DNA from: Sphingomonas sp. So64.6b
GTDB lineage: Bacteria > Pseudomonadota > Alphaproteobacteria > Sphingomonadales > Sphingomonadaceae
Length of the DNA stretch: 64,000 bases
Assembly (NCBI RefSeq): GCF_014171475.1
Contig: NZ_CP048817.1
Coordinates: forward strand, 1,054,001 to 1,118,000
Reading direction: 5' to 3'
In this document: one piece after another, positions 54,066-62,148 of the stretch
How positions within the stretch are numbered: the first letter of the stretch is position 1
Layout of the letters: each line of letters opens with the position of its first letter
The notes under the pieces: generated by a model
Seen by the model: the letters and a program-made list of their open reading frames with translations, nothing else
What the model was told of the DNA's origin: nothing
Databases searched by the model: none
Translations under genes and position numbers: made by a program

Positions 54066-55571
54066 ATGAGGTCCGATATGGCCACCATCCTTCCACTACC
54101 CACGACAACCGAATCGACCGCGCTGCCGCAGAATATCGAGGCCGAGGCGGCGATGCTTGGTGCGATGATGATCGACAACCGGCTGGCCGACGATCTGATC
54201 GACAAGCTTGAACCCGACCATTTCTTCGAACCGCTGCATGGCCGCATCTTCGCCGCGATCAAGACCGCGCGCATCAACGACATGCTCGCCACGCCAGTGA
54301 CGCTGCGGCCGATGTTCGAAGCGGACGAGGGCATGAAGCAGCTGGGCGGCCCGGCCTATCTCGCGCAGCTGACCGGCAGCGGCGCCGGCCTGATCGGCGC
54401 GCGCCAGTTCGCGCAGCAGATCTACGACCTCGCCATGCTGCGCACGCTGGTCACGGTCGGACGCGGCCTGGTCGATCGCGCGCTCGACACGTCGGAAGAA
54501 GTCAATCCGCGCGGGCAAATCGAACTGGCCGAGGAGGAATTGTTCAAGGTCGCGGCGGACGGCGGCACCGAAAGCCAGATCAAGACCTTCGCCCAGGCGA
54601 CCACTGCGGCGGTCAAGATGGCGCAGCGCGCGCTTAATTCGGGCGGCAATCTGTCGGGCATCACCACCGGCCTCGATTCGGTCAACGCCAAGATCGGCGG
54701 CATGCACCATTCGGATCTGATGATCCTCGCCGGCCGTCCCGGCATGGGCAAGACCGCGCTTGCCACCAATTTCGCCTTCAATGCTGCACAGCGCTACATG
54801 CGCGACCGCGCCGACGGGATGGAGCATTCCGCGTCGGTCGGGGCGAAGGTCGCCTTCTTCAGCCTGGAAATGTCGGCCGATCAGCTGGCGACGCGTATCC
54901 TGGCCGAACAATCGCGGATCAGTTCCGAAGCGTTGCGCATGGGCAAGATCAGCCGCGTCGAGTTCAACCAGCTCGCCGCCGCCGCCGCCGACCTGGAGAA
55001 TCTGCCGCTGTTCATCGACGATACCGCCGGTCTGACGATCGGTTCGCTGCACACACGGATGCGGCGTCTGCAGCGGCGCCATAACAATGAGATCGGCTTG
55101 GTCGTGGTCGATTACCTCCAGCTGCTGACCGGTTCGGCGCGCGCGTCGAGCGATGGCCGCGTGCAGGAAATTTCCGAAATCAGCCGCGGGTTGAAGACAC
55201 TCGCCAAGGACATGAACGTGCCGGTGCTGGCGCTCTCGCAGCTCAGCCGGCAGGTCGAGCAGCGCGAGGACAAACGCCCGCAGCTATCGGATCTGCGCGA
55301 ATCGGGATCGATCGAGCAGGACGCCGACATCGTCATGTTCGTGTACCGCGAGGATTATTACGTCGCCGCGAAGGAGCCGAAACGCCCGGTCGATGGCGAC
55401 AATGCCAAGATCTTCGAAGACCATGCGCAATGGGCGACCGACATGGAGCGGGTCTATGGCCTGGCCGAATTGATCATCGCCAAACAGCGCCACGGCGCGA
55501 CCGGCAAGGTGGTGATGAAATTCGAGCCGAGCGTGACCAGGTTCTCGGATTTCGTGGGTGAGGGATATTAG
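54066..55571 (+). CDS. dnaB: Replicative DNA helicase
   Basis: The 501-aa helicase has the N-terminal DnaB domain ([20 protein letters not shown]) and the RecA-type motor: LMILAGRPGMGKTALATNFA (Walker A), FFSLEMSADQLATRIL, IGLVVVDYLQLLTG (Walker B) and LSQLSRQVEQREDKRPQLSD. It unwinds DNA at the replication fork. A start at 54078 (MATILPLP) also has a fair ribosome binding site. Confidence 0.95.
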   Translation: MRSDMATILPLPTTTESTALPQNIEAEAAMLGAMMIDNRLADDLIDKLEPDHFFEPLHGRIFAAIKTARINDMLATPVTLRPMFEADEGMKQLGGPAYLAQLTGSGAGLIGARQFAQQIYDLAMLRTLVTVGRGLVDRALDTSEEVNPRGQIELAEEELFKVAADGGTESQIKTFAQATTAAVKMAQRALNSGGNLSGITTGLDSVNAKIGGMHHSDLMILAGRPGMGKTALATNFAFNAAQRYMRDRADGMEHSASVGAKVAFFSLEMSADQLATRILAEQSRISSEALRMGKISRVEFNQLAAAAADLENLPLFIDDTAGLTIGSLHTRMRRLQRRHNNEIGLVVVDYLQLLTGSARASSDGRVQEISEISRGLKTLAKDMNVPVLALSQLSRQVEQREDKRPQLSDLRESGSIEQDADIVMFVYREDYYVAAKEPKRPVDGDNAKIFEDHAQWATDMERVYGLAELIIAKQRHGATGKVVMKFEPSVTRFSDFVGEGY

Positions 55572-55583
55572 CCTCTAAAGTTC

Positions 55584-56339
55584 TCAGAAAACCGGCTCTT
55601 CGCCTGGTTTTTCAGCGACGTGGATGCCGCATTCGACCTTTTCCCAGCCGCGCCAGCGCCCCGCACGCGGGTCTTCGCCCGGCTGGACCTTGCTGGTGCA
55701 GGGCGCGCAGCCGATCGACGGATACCCTTCCGCCTCGAGCGGATGATGCGGCAGCTGATGCTCGTCGAAATAGGCGTTGAGCGCGTCCTTATCCCAATCC
55801 GCTAGGGGATTGAGCTTGAGCCGGCCTTCATCCTCCTCGAAGCGCGGCATGGCGATGCGCGTGCCGGCCTGGAAACCCTTGCGCCCCGACACCCAGGCAT
55901 CGAACGGCGCGAGCGCGCGGCGTAGCGGCTCGACCTTGCGCAGATCGCAACAGCCATCGGGATCGTAGGACCAGCGTAAGCCCGTCTTGTCCTTCGCGGC
56001 AAGCAGGCGTGGGTCGGGACGGAAGACGCGCAGATCGGTGAAGCCGAGCTGTTCGGACAGCGTATCGCGATAGGCGAGCGTCTCGCCGAAGATCTTCTGC
56101 GTGTTGACGAAGATTACCGGGATATCGCGGTCGATACTCGCGATCAAATGGAGCAGCACCGCGCTCTCGGCGCCGAACGATGATACCGCAGCGACGCGGC
56201 CGAGCAACTCGCCGGTGAGCAGTTCCTCGAGCATGGCGCGTGTCGACACGCCGGCGAAGCGCGCGTTCATTGCCGCCGCGTCCGCCTTGGTGAAGGGCGT
56301 CACGTCGATCAGGTCGAGTTTGCGCACGGCTTCACCCAT
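55584..56339 (-). CDS. cysH: Phosphoadenylyl/adenylyl-sulfate reductase
   Basis: The 251-aa enzyme reduces activated sulfate to sulfite. It has the 4Fe-4S cysteines (DPDGCCDLRKVEPL, SIGCAPCTSKV) found in APS reductases and the C-terminal catalytic VECGIHV. So APS is the likelier substrate, although some cluster-containing enzymes accept PAPS. It is the last gene of the sulfite reductase operon. Confidence 0.93.
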   Translation of the reverse strand: MGEAVRKLDLIDVTPFTKADAAAMNARFAGVSTRAMLEELLTGELLGRVAAVSSFGAESAVLLHLIASIDRDIPVIFVNTQKIFGETLAYRDTLSEQLGFTDLRVFRPDPRLLAAKDKTGLRWSYDPDGCCDLRKVEPLRRALAPFDAWVSGRKGFQAGTRIAMPRFEEDEGRLKLNPLADWDKDALNAYFDEHQLPHHPLEAEGYPSIGCAPCTSKVQPGEDPRAGRWRGWEKVECGIHVAEKPGEEPVF

Positions 56340-56757
56340 GCCGCAGCTTCCATACCGGCACCGCGCCGTCGGCAGCGGTCTGGTAGAATTGCTTGTAACG
56401 CGCGAGCGATGCCTGGGCAGTCGCCGCGTCGATCTCCGCCTCGGGTGCGAAGCTGTCGAAGCCGCAGCGGCGCATGTAAAGCAATTGATCGACCAGCACG
56501 TCGCCTTGCGCGCGCAGCTCGCCGGTATAGCCGGCCTCGCGCAGGATGCGCGCGGCCGAATAGCCGCGCCCGTCGCGGAAAGACGGGAAGCTGATTTCGA
56601 CCAGACCGATCTGGCCGAGATGCGGGATCAGCGCGCGGGCGTCATCACCGGCCTCGATGCGCACCGCGGTGGCGTTGGTCTGGCCGAGGAACGCCTCAAG
56701 CGTCACGGCGGGTTCGTCGTGTGCGGCGTCGTCGCGGAAGCGGAGGAGATTATCCAT
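56332..56757 (-). CDS. DUF934 family protein
   Basis: The 141-aa protein (MDNLLRFRDDAAHDEPAVTL) contains LVEISFPSFRDGRGYSAARI and DQLLYMRRCGFDSFAPEAEI, the DUF934 marks. It occurs next to siroheme sulfite reductases in Proteobacteria. It overlaps cysH and the reductase gene by 8 bp each. Confidence 0.88.
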   Translation of the reverse strand: MDNLLRFRDDAAHDEPAVTLEAFLGQTNATAVRIEAGDDARALIPHLGQIGLVEISFPSFRDGRGYSAARILREAGYTGELRAQGDVLVDQLLYMRRCGFDSFAPEAEIDAATAQASLARYKQFYQTAADGAVPVWKLRHG

Positions 56758-58381
56758 AAAGCGCCTCCTTGAACGGATCGAGGCCGACGCGGCGATAGGT
56801 GTCGAGGAAGCGTTCGCCATCCTCGCGCGACGCCAGGTAGACATTGGTCACTTTCTCGACCGCATCGACGATGCCGTCTTCGTCAAAACCGGGGCCGGTG
56901 ATGCGCGCCAGGCTGGCATCCTCCGCGCCCGAGCCGCCGAGCAGCAGCTGGTAATTCTCGGTGCCTTTCTTGTCGACGCCGAGAATGCCGATGTGGCCGG
57001 CATGATGATGGCCGCAGGCATTGATGCAGCCGCTGATCTTGAGCTTCAGTTCGCCCAGTTCGCGCTGCCGCCCGAGATCGGCGAAACGCTCCGCGATCTT
57101 CTGCGCGATCGGGATCGAGCGGGCATTGGCGAGGCTGCAATAATCCAGACCGGGGCAAGCGATGATGTCGCTGATCAGGTCGAGATTGGCGGGTGCCAGG
57201 CCGGCCGCGTCGAGCGCTTGCCACACGGTGTAGAGATCGGCGGTGCGGACATGCGGCAGGACGATGTTCTGCGCATGCGTGACGCGCAGTTCATCGAACG
57301 AATAACGCTCGGCGAGATCGGCCATCAGGTCGATCTGGTCGGCGCTGGCGTCGCCCGGAATGCCAGCGGTCGGTTTCAGGCTGATATTGACGATCGCATA
57401 GCCCGGCTGCTTGTGCGGCTTGACGTTCTGGTCGAGCCACACCGCGAAGTCGGGATCGCTGCGGTCGGCAGCCACGCCGTCATCCGCAACGAAAGCGGGT
57501 GGGGCAAAGAACGCGCTGATACGGTCGAACTCGGCCTGGGGCGGATCGATGCCGAGCGCCTTGACCAGAGCGAACTCTTCCTCGACCTGGCGGCGATATT
57601 CGTCGGCGCCGAGTTCGTGGATCAGGATCTTGATCCGCGCCTTGTAGATATTGTCGCGCCGGCCATAGCGATTGTAGACGCGCAGGCACGCCTCGACATA
57701 GCTGAGTAGGTCGGCGGCGGTGATGAAGTCCTTGATCTCCGGCGCGACCATCGGCGTGCGGCCCATGCCGCCGCCGACGAACACGCGCCCGCCAAGTTGC
57801 CCGTCACGCTCGATCAATTGGATGCCGATATCGTGCAGCCGCATCGCCGCGCGATCTTCATCCGCGGCGATCACCGCGATCTTGAACTTGCGCGGCAGAT
57901 AGCTGAATTCCGGATGGAACGTGCTCCACTGGCGCAGCAGCTCGGCCCAGACGCGCGGATCGGTGACTTCGTCCGCGGCGGCGCCGGCATATTGGTCGGA
58001 CGAGATGTTGCGGATGCAATTGCCGCTGGTCTGGATCGCATGCATTTCGACCGTGGCGAGATCGGCGAGGATGTCGGGCGCGTCCTCCAGCTTGATCCAG
58101 TTATACTGGATGTTCTGCCGCGTGGTGAAATGGCCGTAACCGCGATCATATTTGCGCGCGATATGACCGAGCATGCGCATCTGGCGCCCGTCGAGCGTGC
58201 CATAAGGCACCGCGACGCGCAGCATATAGGCGTGCAGCTGCAGATACAGGCCGTTCATCAGCCGTAGCGGCTTGAACTGGTCCTCAGTGATCTGACCGGC
58301 GAGACGGCGCTTCACCTGGTCGCGGAATTCCTCGACGCGGGAATCGACGATCGCCTGATCGTAAGTGTCGTACTTATACAT
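56750..58381 (-). CDS. Nitrite/sulfite reductase hemoprotein
   Basis: The 543-aa protein has the siroheme and 4Fe-4S ligands (IACPGLDYCSLANARSI and GCINACGHHHAGHIG) and the two ferredoxin-like half domains (YGHFTTRQNIQYNWIKLEDA, TSGNCIRNIS; and FDELRVTHAQNIVLPHV). Because it sits with cysH and cobA it is most likely the assimilatory sulfite reductase. The flavoprotein or ferredoxin partner is not present. Confidence 0.92.
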   Translation of the reverse strand: MYKYDTYDQAIVDSRVEEFRDQVKRRLAGQITEDQFKPLRLMNGLYLQLHAYMLRVAVPYGTLDGRQMRMLGHIARKYDRGYGHFTTRQNIQYNWIKLEDAPDILADLATVEMHAIQTSGNCIRNISSDQYAGAAADEVTDPRVWAELLRQWSTFHPEFSYLPRKFKIAVIAADEDRAAMRLHDIGIQLIERDGQLGGRVFVGGGMGRTPMVAPEIKDFITAADLLSYVEACLRVYNRYGRRDNIYKARIKILIHELGADEYRRQVEEEFALVKALGIDPPQAEFDRISAFFAPPAFVADDGVAADRSDPDFAVWLDQNVKPHKQPGYAIVNISLKPTAGIPGDASADQIDLMADLAERYSFDELRVTHAQNIVLPHVRTADLYTVWQALDAAGLAPANLDLISDIIACPGLDYCSLANARSIPIAQKIAERFADLGRQRELGELKLKISGCINACGHHHAGHIGILGVDKKGTENYQLLLGGSGAEDASLARITGPGFDEDGIVDAVEKVTNVYLASREDGERFLDTYRRVGLDPFKEALYG

Positions 58382-58382
58382 C

Positions 58383-58679
58383 TCAGATTACCCAGCTTCC
58401 CGCCTGCGGATCGGCGGGCTTCAATGTCAGATCGGGGCGCACGGTCGGGCCGAGCGCGCGCACACGGTCCTTGATATGCGCGGGACGGGGCCCCTCGGGC
58501 GTGGCGGTCGCGTCGATCACATAAGCGGCGTTGACGCGGCGCGCGCCTTCCTCGGCCCGAGCGATGCTCTCGCCCTGATCGGTGACGTCGGCGGCGTCCT
58601 CGACGTGACGCGACCAGCTCTCACCGGTCCACCAGATCACATCGCCGGTCGGCAGGTCGTTTCCAGTCAGCAATTTCAT
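58383..58679 (-). CDS. DUF2849 family protein
   Basis: The 98-aa product (MKLLTGNDLPTGDVIWWTGE) contains a WTGESWSRHVEDAADVTDQG segment typical of DUF2849, a family always found near sulfite reductase genes. Function unknown. Its ATG overlaps the cobA stop by 4 bp and it ends 1 bp before the reductase gene. Confidence 0.87.
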   Translation of the reverse strand: MKLLTGNDLPTGDVIWWTGESWSRHVEDAADVTDQGESIARAEEGARRVNAAYVIDATATPEGPRPAHIKDRVRALGPTVRPDLTLKPADPQAGSWVI

Positions 58680-59467
58680 GCAAAGCTTCCTTCGGCGACG
58701 CGCGCCCAGCGGCCGAGCTTGTCCTCGGCATCCGAGAGATCGACGACTTCGCCGACGACGATGATCGCCGGGCTGGCGACCTTCTCCCGCTCGACCATCG
58801 AGCCGAGATCGGCGAGCAAGGTCCGGATCGCGCGGGCGCCTTTCAGCGTGCCGCGTTCGAGCACCGCGACCGGCATCTCCGGGGCAACGCCGTCGCGCAT
58901 CAGCTTGTCGGCGATATCGGCGGCGGTCGCGACACCCATATAGATGACCAAAGTGCGGCCCTTGCCGGCGAGCCCCGACCAGTCCTGATCGGCCAGGCCC
59001 TTGCACTGGCCGGCAACGAAGCTGACCGCGCTGCTATGGTCGCGGTGCGTGAGCGGCAGCATCGCTTCGGCGGCGCAACCGAGCGCGGCGGAGACGCCGG
59101 GAATGACCTCGACCGGCAGGCCGGCGGCGCGAACCGCCTCGACCTCTTCGCCGCCGCGGCCGAAGATGAACGGATCGCCGCCCTTCAGCCGCACGACGAT
59201 CGCGCCGGTCTTCACATGTGCGATGATCAGTGCATTGATCGCTTCCTGCGGCAAGGTATGGCGCGCGCGGCGCTTGGCGACCGAGATGCGCAGTGCCTGT
59301 GGCGGCGCGATGTCGAGCACGCGCGGATCGATCAGCCCGTCATGCACGACGATGTCGGCAGATTTCAGCGCCGCGACGGCGCGCACGGTGAGCAGCCCGG
59401 GATCGCCGGGCCCCGCACCGACCAGAATGACGCGCCCGCGCGCGGTGGGATCGAGGAGAGTGGCCAT
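58676..59467 (-). CDS. cobA: Uroporphyrinogen-III C-methyltransferase
   Basis: The 263-aa enzyme makes precorrin-2, the precursor of siroheme for sulfite reductase. It has the SUMT marks VILVGAGPGDPGLLTVRA, RLKGGDPFIFGRGGEE, PGVSAALGCAA and PLTHRDHSSAVSFVAG. It lacks the N-terminal CysG dehydrogenase/ferrochelatase part. The ATG at 59467 gives the family length. It begins the sulfur operon. Confidence 0.92.
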   Translation of the reverse strand: MATLLDPTARGRVILVGAGPGDPGLLTVRAVAALKSADIVVHDGLIDPRVLDIAPPQALRISVAKRRARHTLPQEAINALIIAHVKTGAIVVRLKGGDPFIFGRGGEEVEAVRAAGLPVEVIPGVSAALGCAAEAMLPLTHRDHSSAVSFVAGQCKGLADQDWSGLAGKGRTLVIYMGVATAADIADKLMRDGVAPEMPVAVLERGTLKGARAIRTLLADLGSMVEREKVASPAIIVVGEVVDLSDAEDKLGRWARVAEGSFA

Positions 59468-59570
59468 CGCTGTCAGATGGTCGCATGGCCCGCGCATGGC
59501 AACCGACGCTTGCTTTTGGCGGGGGTAGGGAAACTTTGCGCCCGCATGAGTGAAGGGGGCACGCCCACGC

Positions 59571-60248
59571 CTATTTCTTCTTGCGGTCGATCAGCCAGGG
59601 CTTGACCAGCCCGGTCGGCCTGGCCGGGCCATCGAGCCGCCGGGCGTTGACCACCGGAACCGATTTGAGCAGCATCTGCCCGCGCATGCCGCCGCCGGTC
59701 GCCCGGGCGAGGATGCGCTTGACCGTGTCCATGCCGCCGACGACCCGGCCGAACGCGGCATAACCGGGGAAATCACCCTTTGCGTCGAAACTGGGCAATG
59801 CGCCGACGGTGATGAAGAAATTGCCGCCGGCCGAACCGGGTTCGGTGCGCCGCGCCATCGATATGGTGCCGTCGAGGTGCTTGATCCCGGTTTGGTCGGT
59901 GCGCTCATGCTTGAACGGCGGCAGGATGCGGCGCGCATCGGTGCGGATGCCGCCCTGGATAAAGCCATATTGCTGCGCGTTGCGGCTGCGCGCCGAACGA
60001 TAGATCACCGCGCCGTCGAAGCGCCCGTCATCGACATAAGCGAGGAAATTGGCACTGGTCACCGGCGCGCGGCGCGTGTCGAGCGCGAGAATGATCGGCC
60101 CCTCGGCGGTGAGCATGCGTACGCGCACGATCCCGGCGGCGGGGCGGGGCGCCTTGTTTGCGGGCTTTGCGAAGACCGATTGAAGGGGGAGCGGGCCGGT
60201 GACGAGGAGGGCGGCAAGGGCGAGGGCGATAAAACGGATAAAGCGCAT
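59571..60248 (-). CDS. Exported cyclophilin-type peptidyl-prolyl isomerase
   Basis: The 225-aa protein has a signal peptide (MRFIRFIALALAALLVTGPL) and a cyclophilin domain: IILALDTRRAPVTSANFLAY, YGFIQGGI, SMARRTEPGSAGGNFFITVG and YAAFGRVVGGMDTVKRI. Several canonical active-site residues differ (YRSARS in place of FHRV), so isomerase activity may be weak. It acts in the periplasm. The ATG at 60248 is chosen because it begins the signal peptide. Confidence 0.85.
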   Translation of the reverse strand: MRFIRFIALALAALLVTGPLPLQSVFAKPANKAPRPAAGIVRVRMLTAEGPIILALDTRRAPVTSANFLAYVDDGRFDGAVIYRSARSRNAQQYGFIQGGIRTDARRILPPFKHERTDQTGIKHLDGTISMARRTEPGSAGGNFFITVGALPSFDAKGDFPGYAAFGRVVGGMDTVKRILARATGGGMRGQMLLKSVPVVNARRLDGPARPTGLVKPWLIDRKKK

Positions 60249-60304
60249 TGGGGTTAGATAGGGGAAGACGCGCGCGCGCCCAAGGGGGTGCGAATTCCCG
60301 TCGT

Positions 60305-60426
60305 TACGGGAGCGGTTACGGGAAGTCGCTTTTTCGAACGGGCCACGGGAATTTACGGGAGTTTCTACGGGAAAATTGGCGGCGCCGCAGGGGAGTTTTG
60401 CGGCGTGCTTACGGGAATATCGGGAA
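60305..60426. repeat. Cluster of ACGGGA repeats
   Basis: ACGGGA occurs with its A at 60306, 60318, 60345, 60355, 60367 and 60411, plus TCGGGA at 60420, usually preceded by T and followed by A or G; TTCCCGTCG at 60295 is an inverted copy. All lie in the promoter-proximal region of the cyclophilin gene. No repeat-derived gene is present. Confidence 0.6.
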
Positions 60427-60576
60427 AATCCGGGGGTGGAGATCATGGTCTGCTCAATTTGGCGTTTCCTTGTTCCGGTCTGCGCGATTGAACCGATCCG
60501 TCGAATGGACCGTTCGCCCGTGACGTGCAGAGCGAGCGCTTAGAGAGCGGGGATGCCAACATCCGGGAGCGATGTT

Positions 60577-60627
60577 AATCGATGCGTTTGGGGGCAATGC
60601 GGGAGGATTGGTGAGATATGGGACACC
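60577..60627 (+). repeat. Second copy of the interspersed element
   Basis: AATCGAT, then GGGCAATGCGGG, AGGAT and GAGATATGGGACACC occur in the same order as on the minus strand at 37965-38053. GAGATATGGGACACC is identical over 15 bp. The blocks are closer together here than in the first copy. Confidence 0.6.
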
Positions 60628-60930
60628 ATAATGTTGCATACCCCAGCGCCGGATGGTTGCAATAAACCTGTTATATATCAATTGCTAAGACATATCGAAT
60701 GTGATCTGCCTGTGAGTATCGTCGATGTCCGAATCGAACGCGATAAAATGTGCTGTCCGGAATTTTCATCTTGTGCCAGCGCGGAAGTCGGCATCGCGCC
60801 GTGGATTGGCCATGGTCGAGCGCGCGCGTTGCTTGACGCTGTCACGTAGTTTGTAATTTTGGAGCATCGGCATGGGGAAATACCGCATGCACAGGATAAG
60901 CCGTTCTACCGCAGCGTAGCTGTAATTGTT
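60628..60930. other. Gene-poor AT-rich spacer
   Basis: About 300 bp after the repeat with TATA-rich parts (TTATATATCAATTGC near 60670). I see no supportable gene here; a plus-strand frame to 60849 has no credible start beyond the repeat. Confidence 0.4.
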
Positions 60931-61110
60931 ATGTCGGGCGCAACTTCTTTTTTTTTCGACTATTTGTCTGATCGAGGGATCATTGTCGTTTTGAGGTTGG
61001 AAGCTGATTGCATTATCTTCGCCGCTGTCATGCTCTGGGTTCTGATTGCGACTGTAATGACTAAAAGAAAGGTTGGCGATAGATCTCTCTCGGCGAGTTG
61101 GCGTCGTTGA
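60931..61110 (+). CDS. Possible small membrane protein
   Basis: A 59-aa frame from the ATG at 60931 has one strong hydrophobic segment (DCIIFAAVMLWVLIATVMT) and a basic end. No good ribosome binding site is seen, and a TTG start at 60859 is an alternative. It may not be expressed. Confidence 0.3.
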   Translation: MSGATSFFFDYLSDRGIIVVLRLEADCIIFAAVMLWVLIATVMTKRKVGDRSLSASWRR

Positions 61111-61405
61111 CAAAGCTTGACCTGAGACCCGCAGGTTGATTCAATGCTCTTTTTGGCGGCGGCGTTGGGTGCGCGGATCGGTGTATCGGACGAATAGTGG
61201 GGGCTGATCGGGCGCTTGCCGCTGCTATGCCTAAGAATGAGAAAAGTGGACTGTCACCGTAACTTATTTTAGCTCTACGCCAGCTTATCTCACGAATGAC
61301 AGATCCGATCGCAGCGATCGAGAGGAGCGTCGGAGGAGGTTGGTGGCCGCTGAAACGAAGAGAGTTAAGGACAATGCCTACTGTGGCAATATTCGGTGGG
61401 GAACC
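61111..61405. other. Spacer without recognisable genes
   Basis: About 295 bp. TGACCTGAGACC near 61118 and ATCGAGAGGAGCG near 61317 are unremarkable. No RNA gene or element recognised. Confidence 0.35.
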
Positions 61406-61618
61406 ATGAAGAGTAGTACCTTGAAAGCGCTGCCGCTTGGGGCCTTACCAGTACTTATCGACCTTGCTAACGACGGCAGACGTCGCGTTACAGCTAGAAA
61501 TGTCTCTAGGGGCACGCTTACTAGGGGATTTTATGTAGCCACAGCCATTGGAATTATGATAGATCTCGCCGGAGCTACTAATAATATTGCACAATGCGGG
61601 CAAGGGCCCCTGGATTAA
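61406..61618 (+). CDS. Small hypothetical protein with hydrophobic tail region
   Basis: A 70-aa product (MKSSTLKALPLGALPVLIDL) has a basic middle (DGRRRVTARNVSRGTLTRG) and a hydrophobic GFYVATAIGIMIDLAGA segment ending in NNIAQCGQGPLD. GGGGAA lies before the ATG. No family recognised. It lies in an AT-rich island with other small frames. Confidence 0.4.
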   Translation: MKSSTLKALPLGALPVLIDLANDGRRRVTARNVSRGTLTRGFYVATAIGIMIDLAGATNNIAQCGQGPLD

Positions 61619-61651
61619 CTGTTGACTGCCACGAGCTAAAGGGTAAGCTCC

Positions 61652-61861
61652 ATGATTGGGAAAAGTATTTTTTCAGATATTTCAACTATAATACTTATTT
61701 TTACCATTGTTGCTGCTATTTTTATATATAAATACGGCGATCTTAAAACCAACACTCCGGCAATTAGCTCTCTCTTAATTGCAGCGATGGTTGTTTGCGT
61801 CCCGTTTTTGGGATGCCGTATTGCTCTCTGGGGTTGGCGCAAGATTCGTAAAACAGAATAG
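61652..61861 (+). CDS. Small two-segment membrane protein
   Basis: A 69-aa product starting MIGKSIFSDISTIILIFTIV has two hydrophobic segments and a basic C-terminus (WGWRKIRKTE), the usual positive-inside pattern. AAAGGG lies ten bases before the ATG. The codons are AT-rich unlike the surrounding genome, which suggests recent acquisition. Function unknown. Confidence 0.5.
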   Translation: MIGKSIFSDISTIILIFTIVAAIFIYKYGDLKTNTPAISSLLIAAMVVCVPFLGCRIALWGWRKIRKTE

Positions 61862-61936
61862 TGTGCTATTAGATAGCGAGGAAGATCGAGTTACCGCGGT
61901 GTCAATTTTGAAGTGCAACACCCCCGTTTTCGGTGG

Positions 61937-62041
61937 CCAGCCGATGCCGCCGAACGGCGCGCCGGAGCTCGCGCCGTTGGTCGGTTTGTTCCTGTTGACG
62001 ATGCCGGCGCGGGCATTGGCCCAGAAGCGGTCGTAAAGCGC
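61937..62041 (-). pseudogene. astD: Fragment of succinylglutamate-semialdehyde dehydrogenase (astD)
   Basis: The minus strand from about 62041 to 61937 reads ALYDRFWANARAGIVN then RNKPTNGASSGAPFGGIGW, which matches the highly conserved C-terminal part of AstD (RAGIVNWN-PT-GASS-APFGGIG). Before and after this, the match stops: no dehydrogenase sequence precedes it and the following SGNHRPSAYY-type end is lost. So only about 35 codons of the gene remain, at the border of the AT-rich island. Confidence 0.75.
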
Positions 62042-62148
62042 CGGGGGTGACGGTGACGTGGCGTAGCTGAATTAGCATGGGGTGAAGAAGGAGAGGCGTC
62101 AGCTTTGCCCACGGAATACTGCCAGGATATCGGCCTCACACGCCGTTC

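Noticed and set aside
60288..60491. A small plus-strand frame over the ACGGGA cluster
   Set aside because: The repeating TG and YG residues come from the DNA repeat; no ribosome binding site.
61186..61340. Possible insertion sequence end around GGACTGTCACCGTAA
   Set aside because: No transposase, no matching inverted end and no target duplication were found.
60249..62148. CRISPR array or prophage in the repeat-bearing region
   Set aside because: The ACGGGA copies are short and unevenly spaced, there are no cas genes and no phage structural genes.
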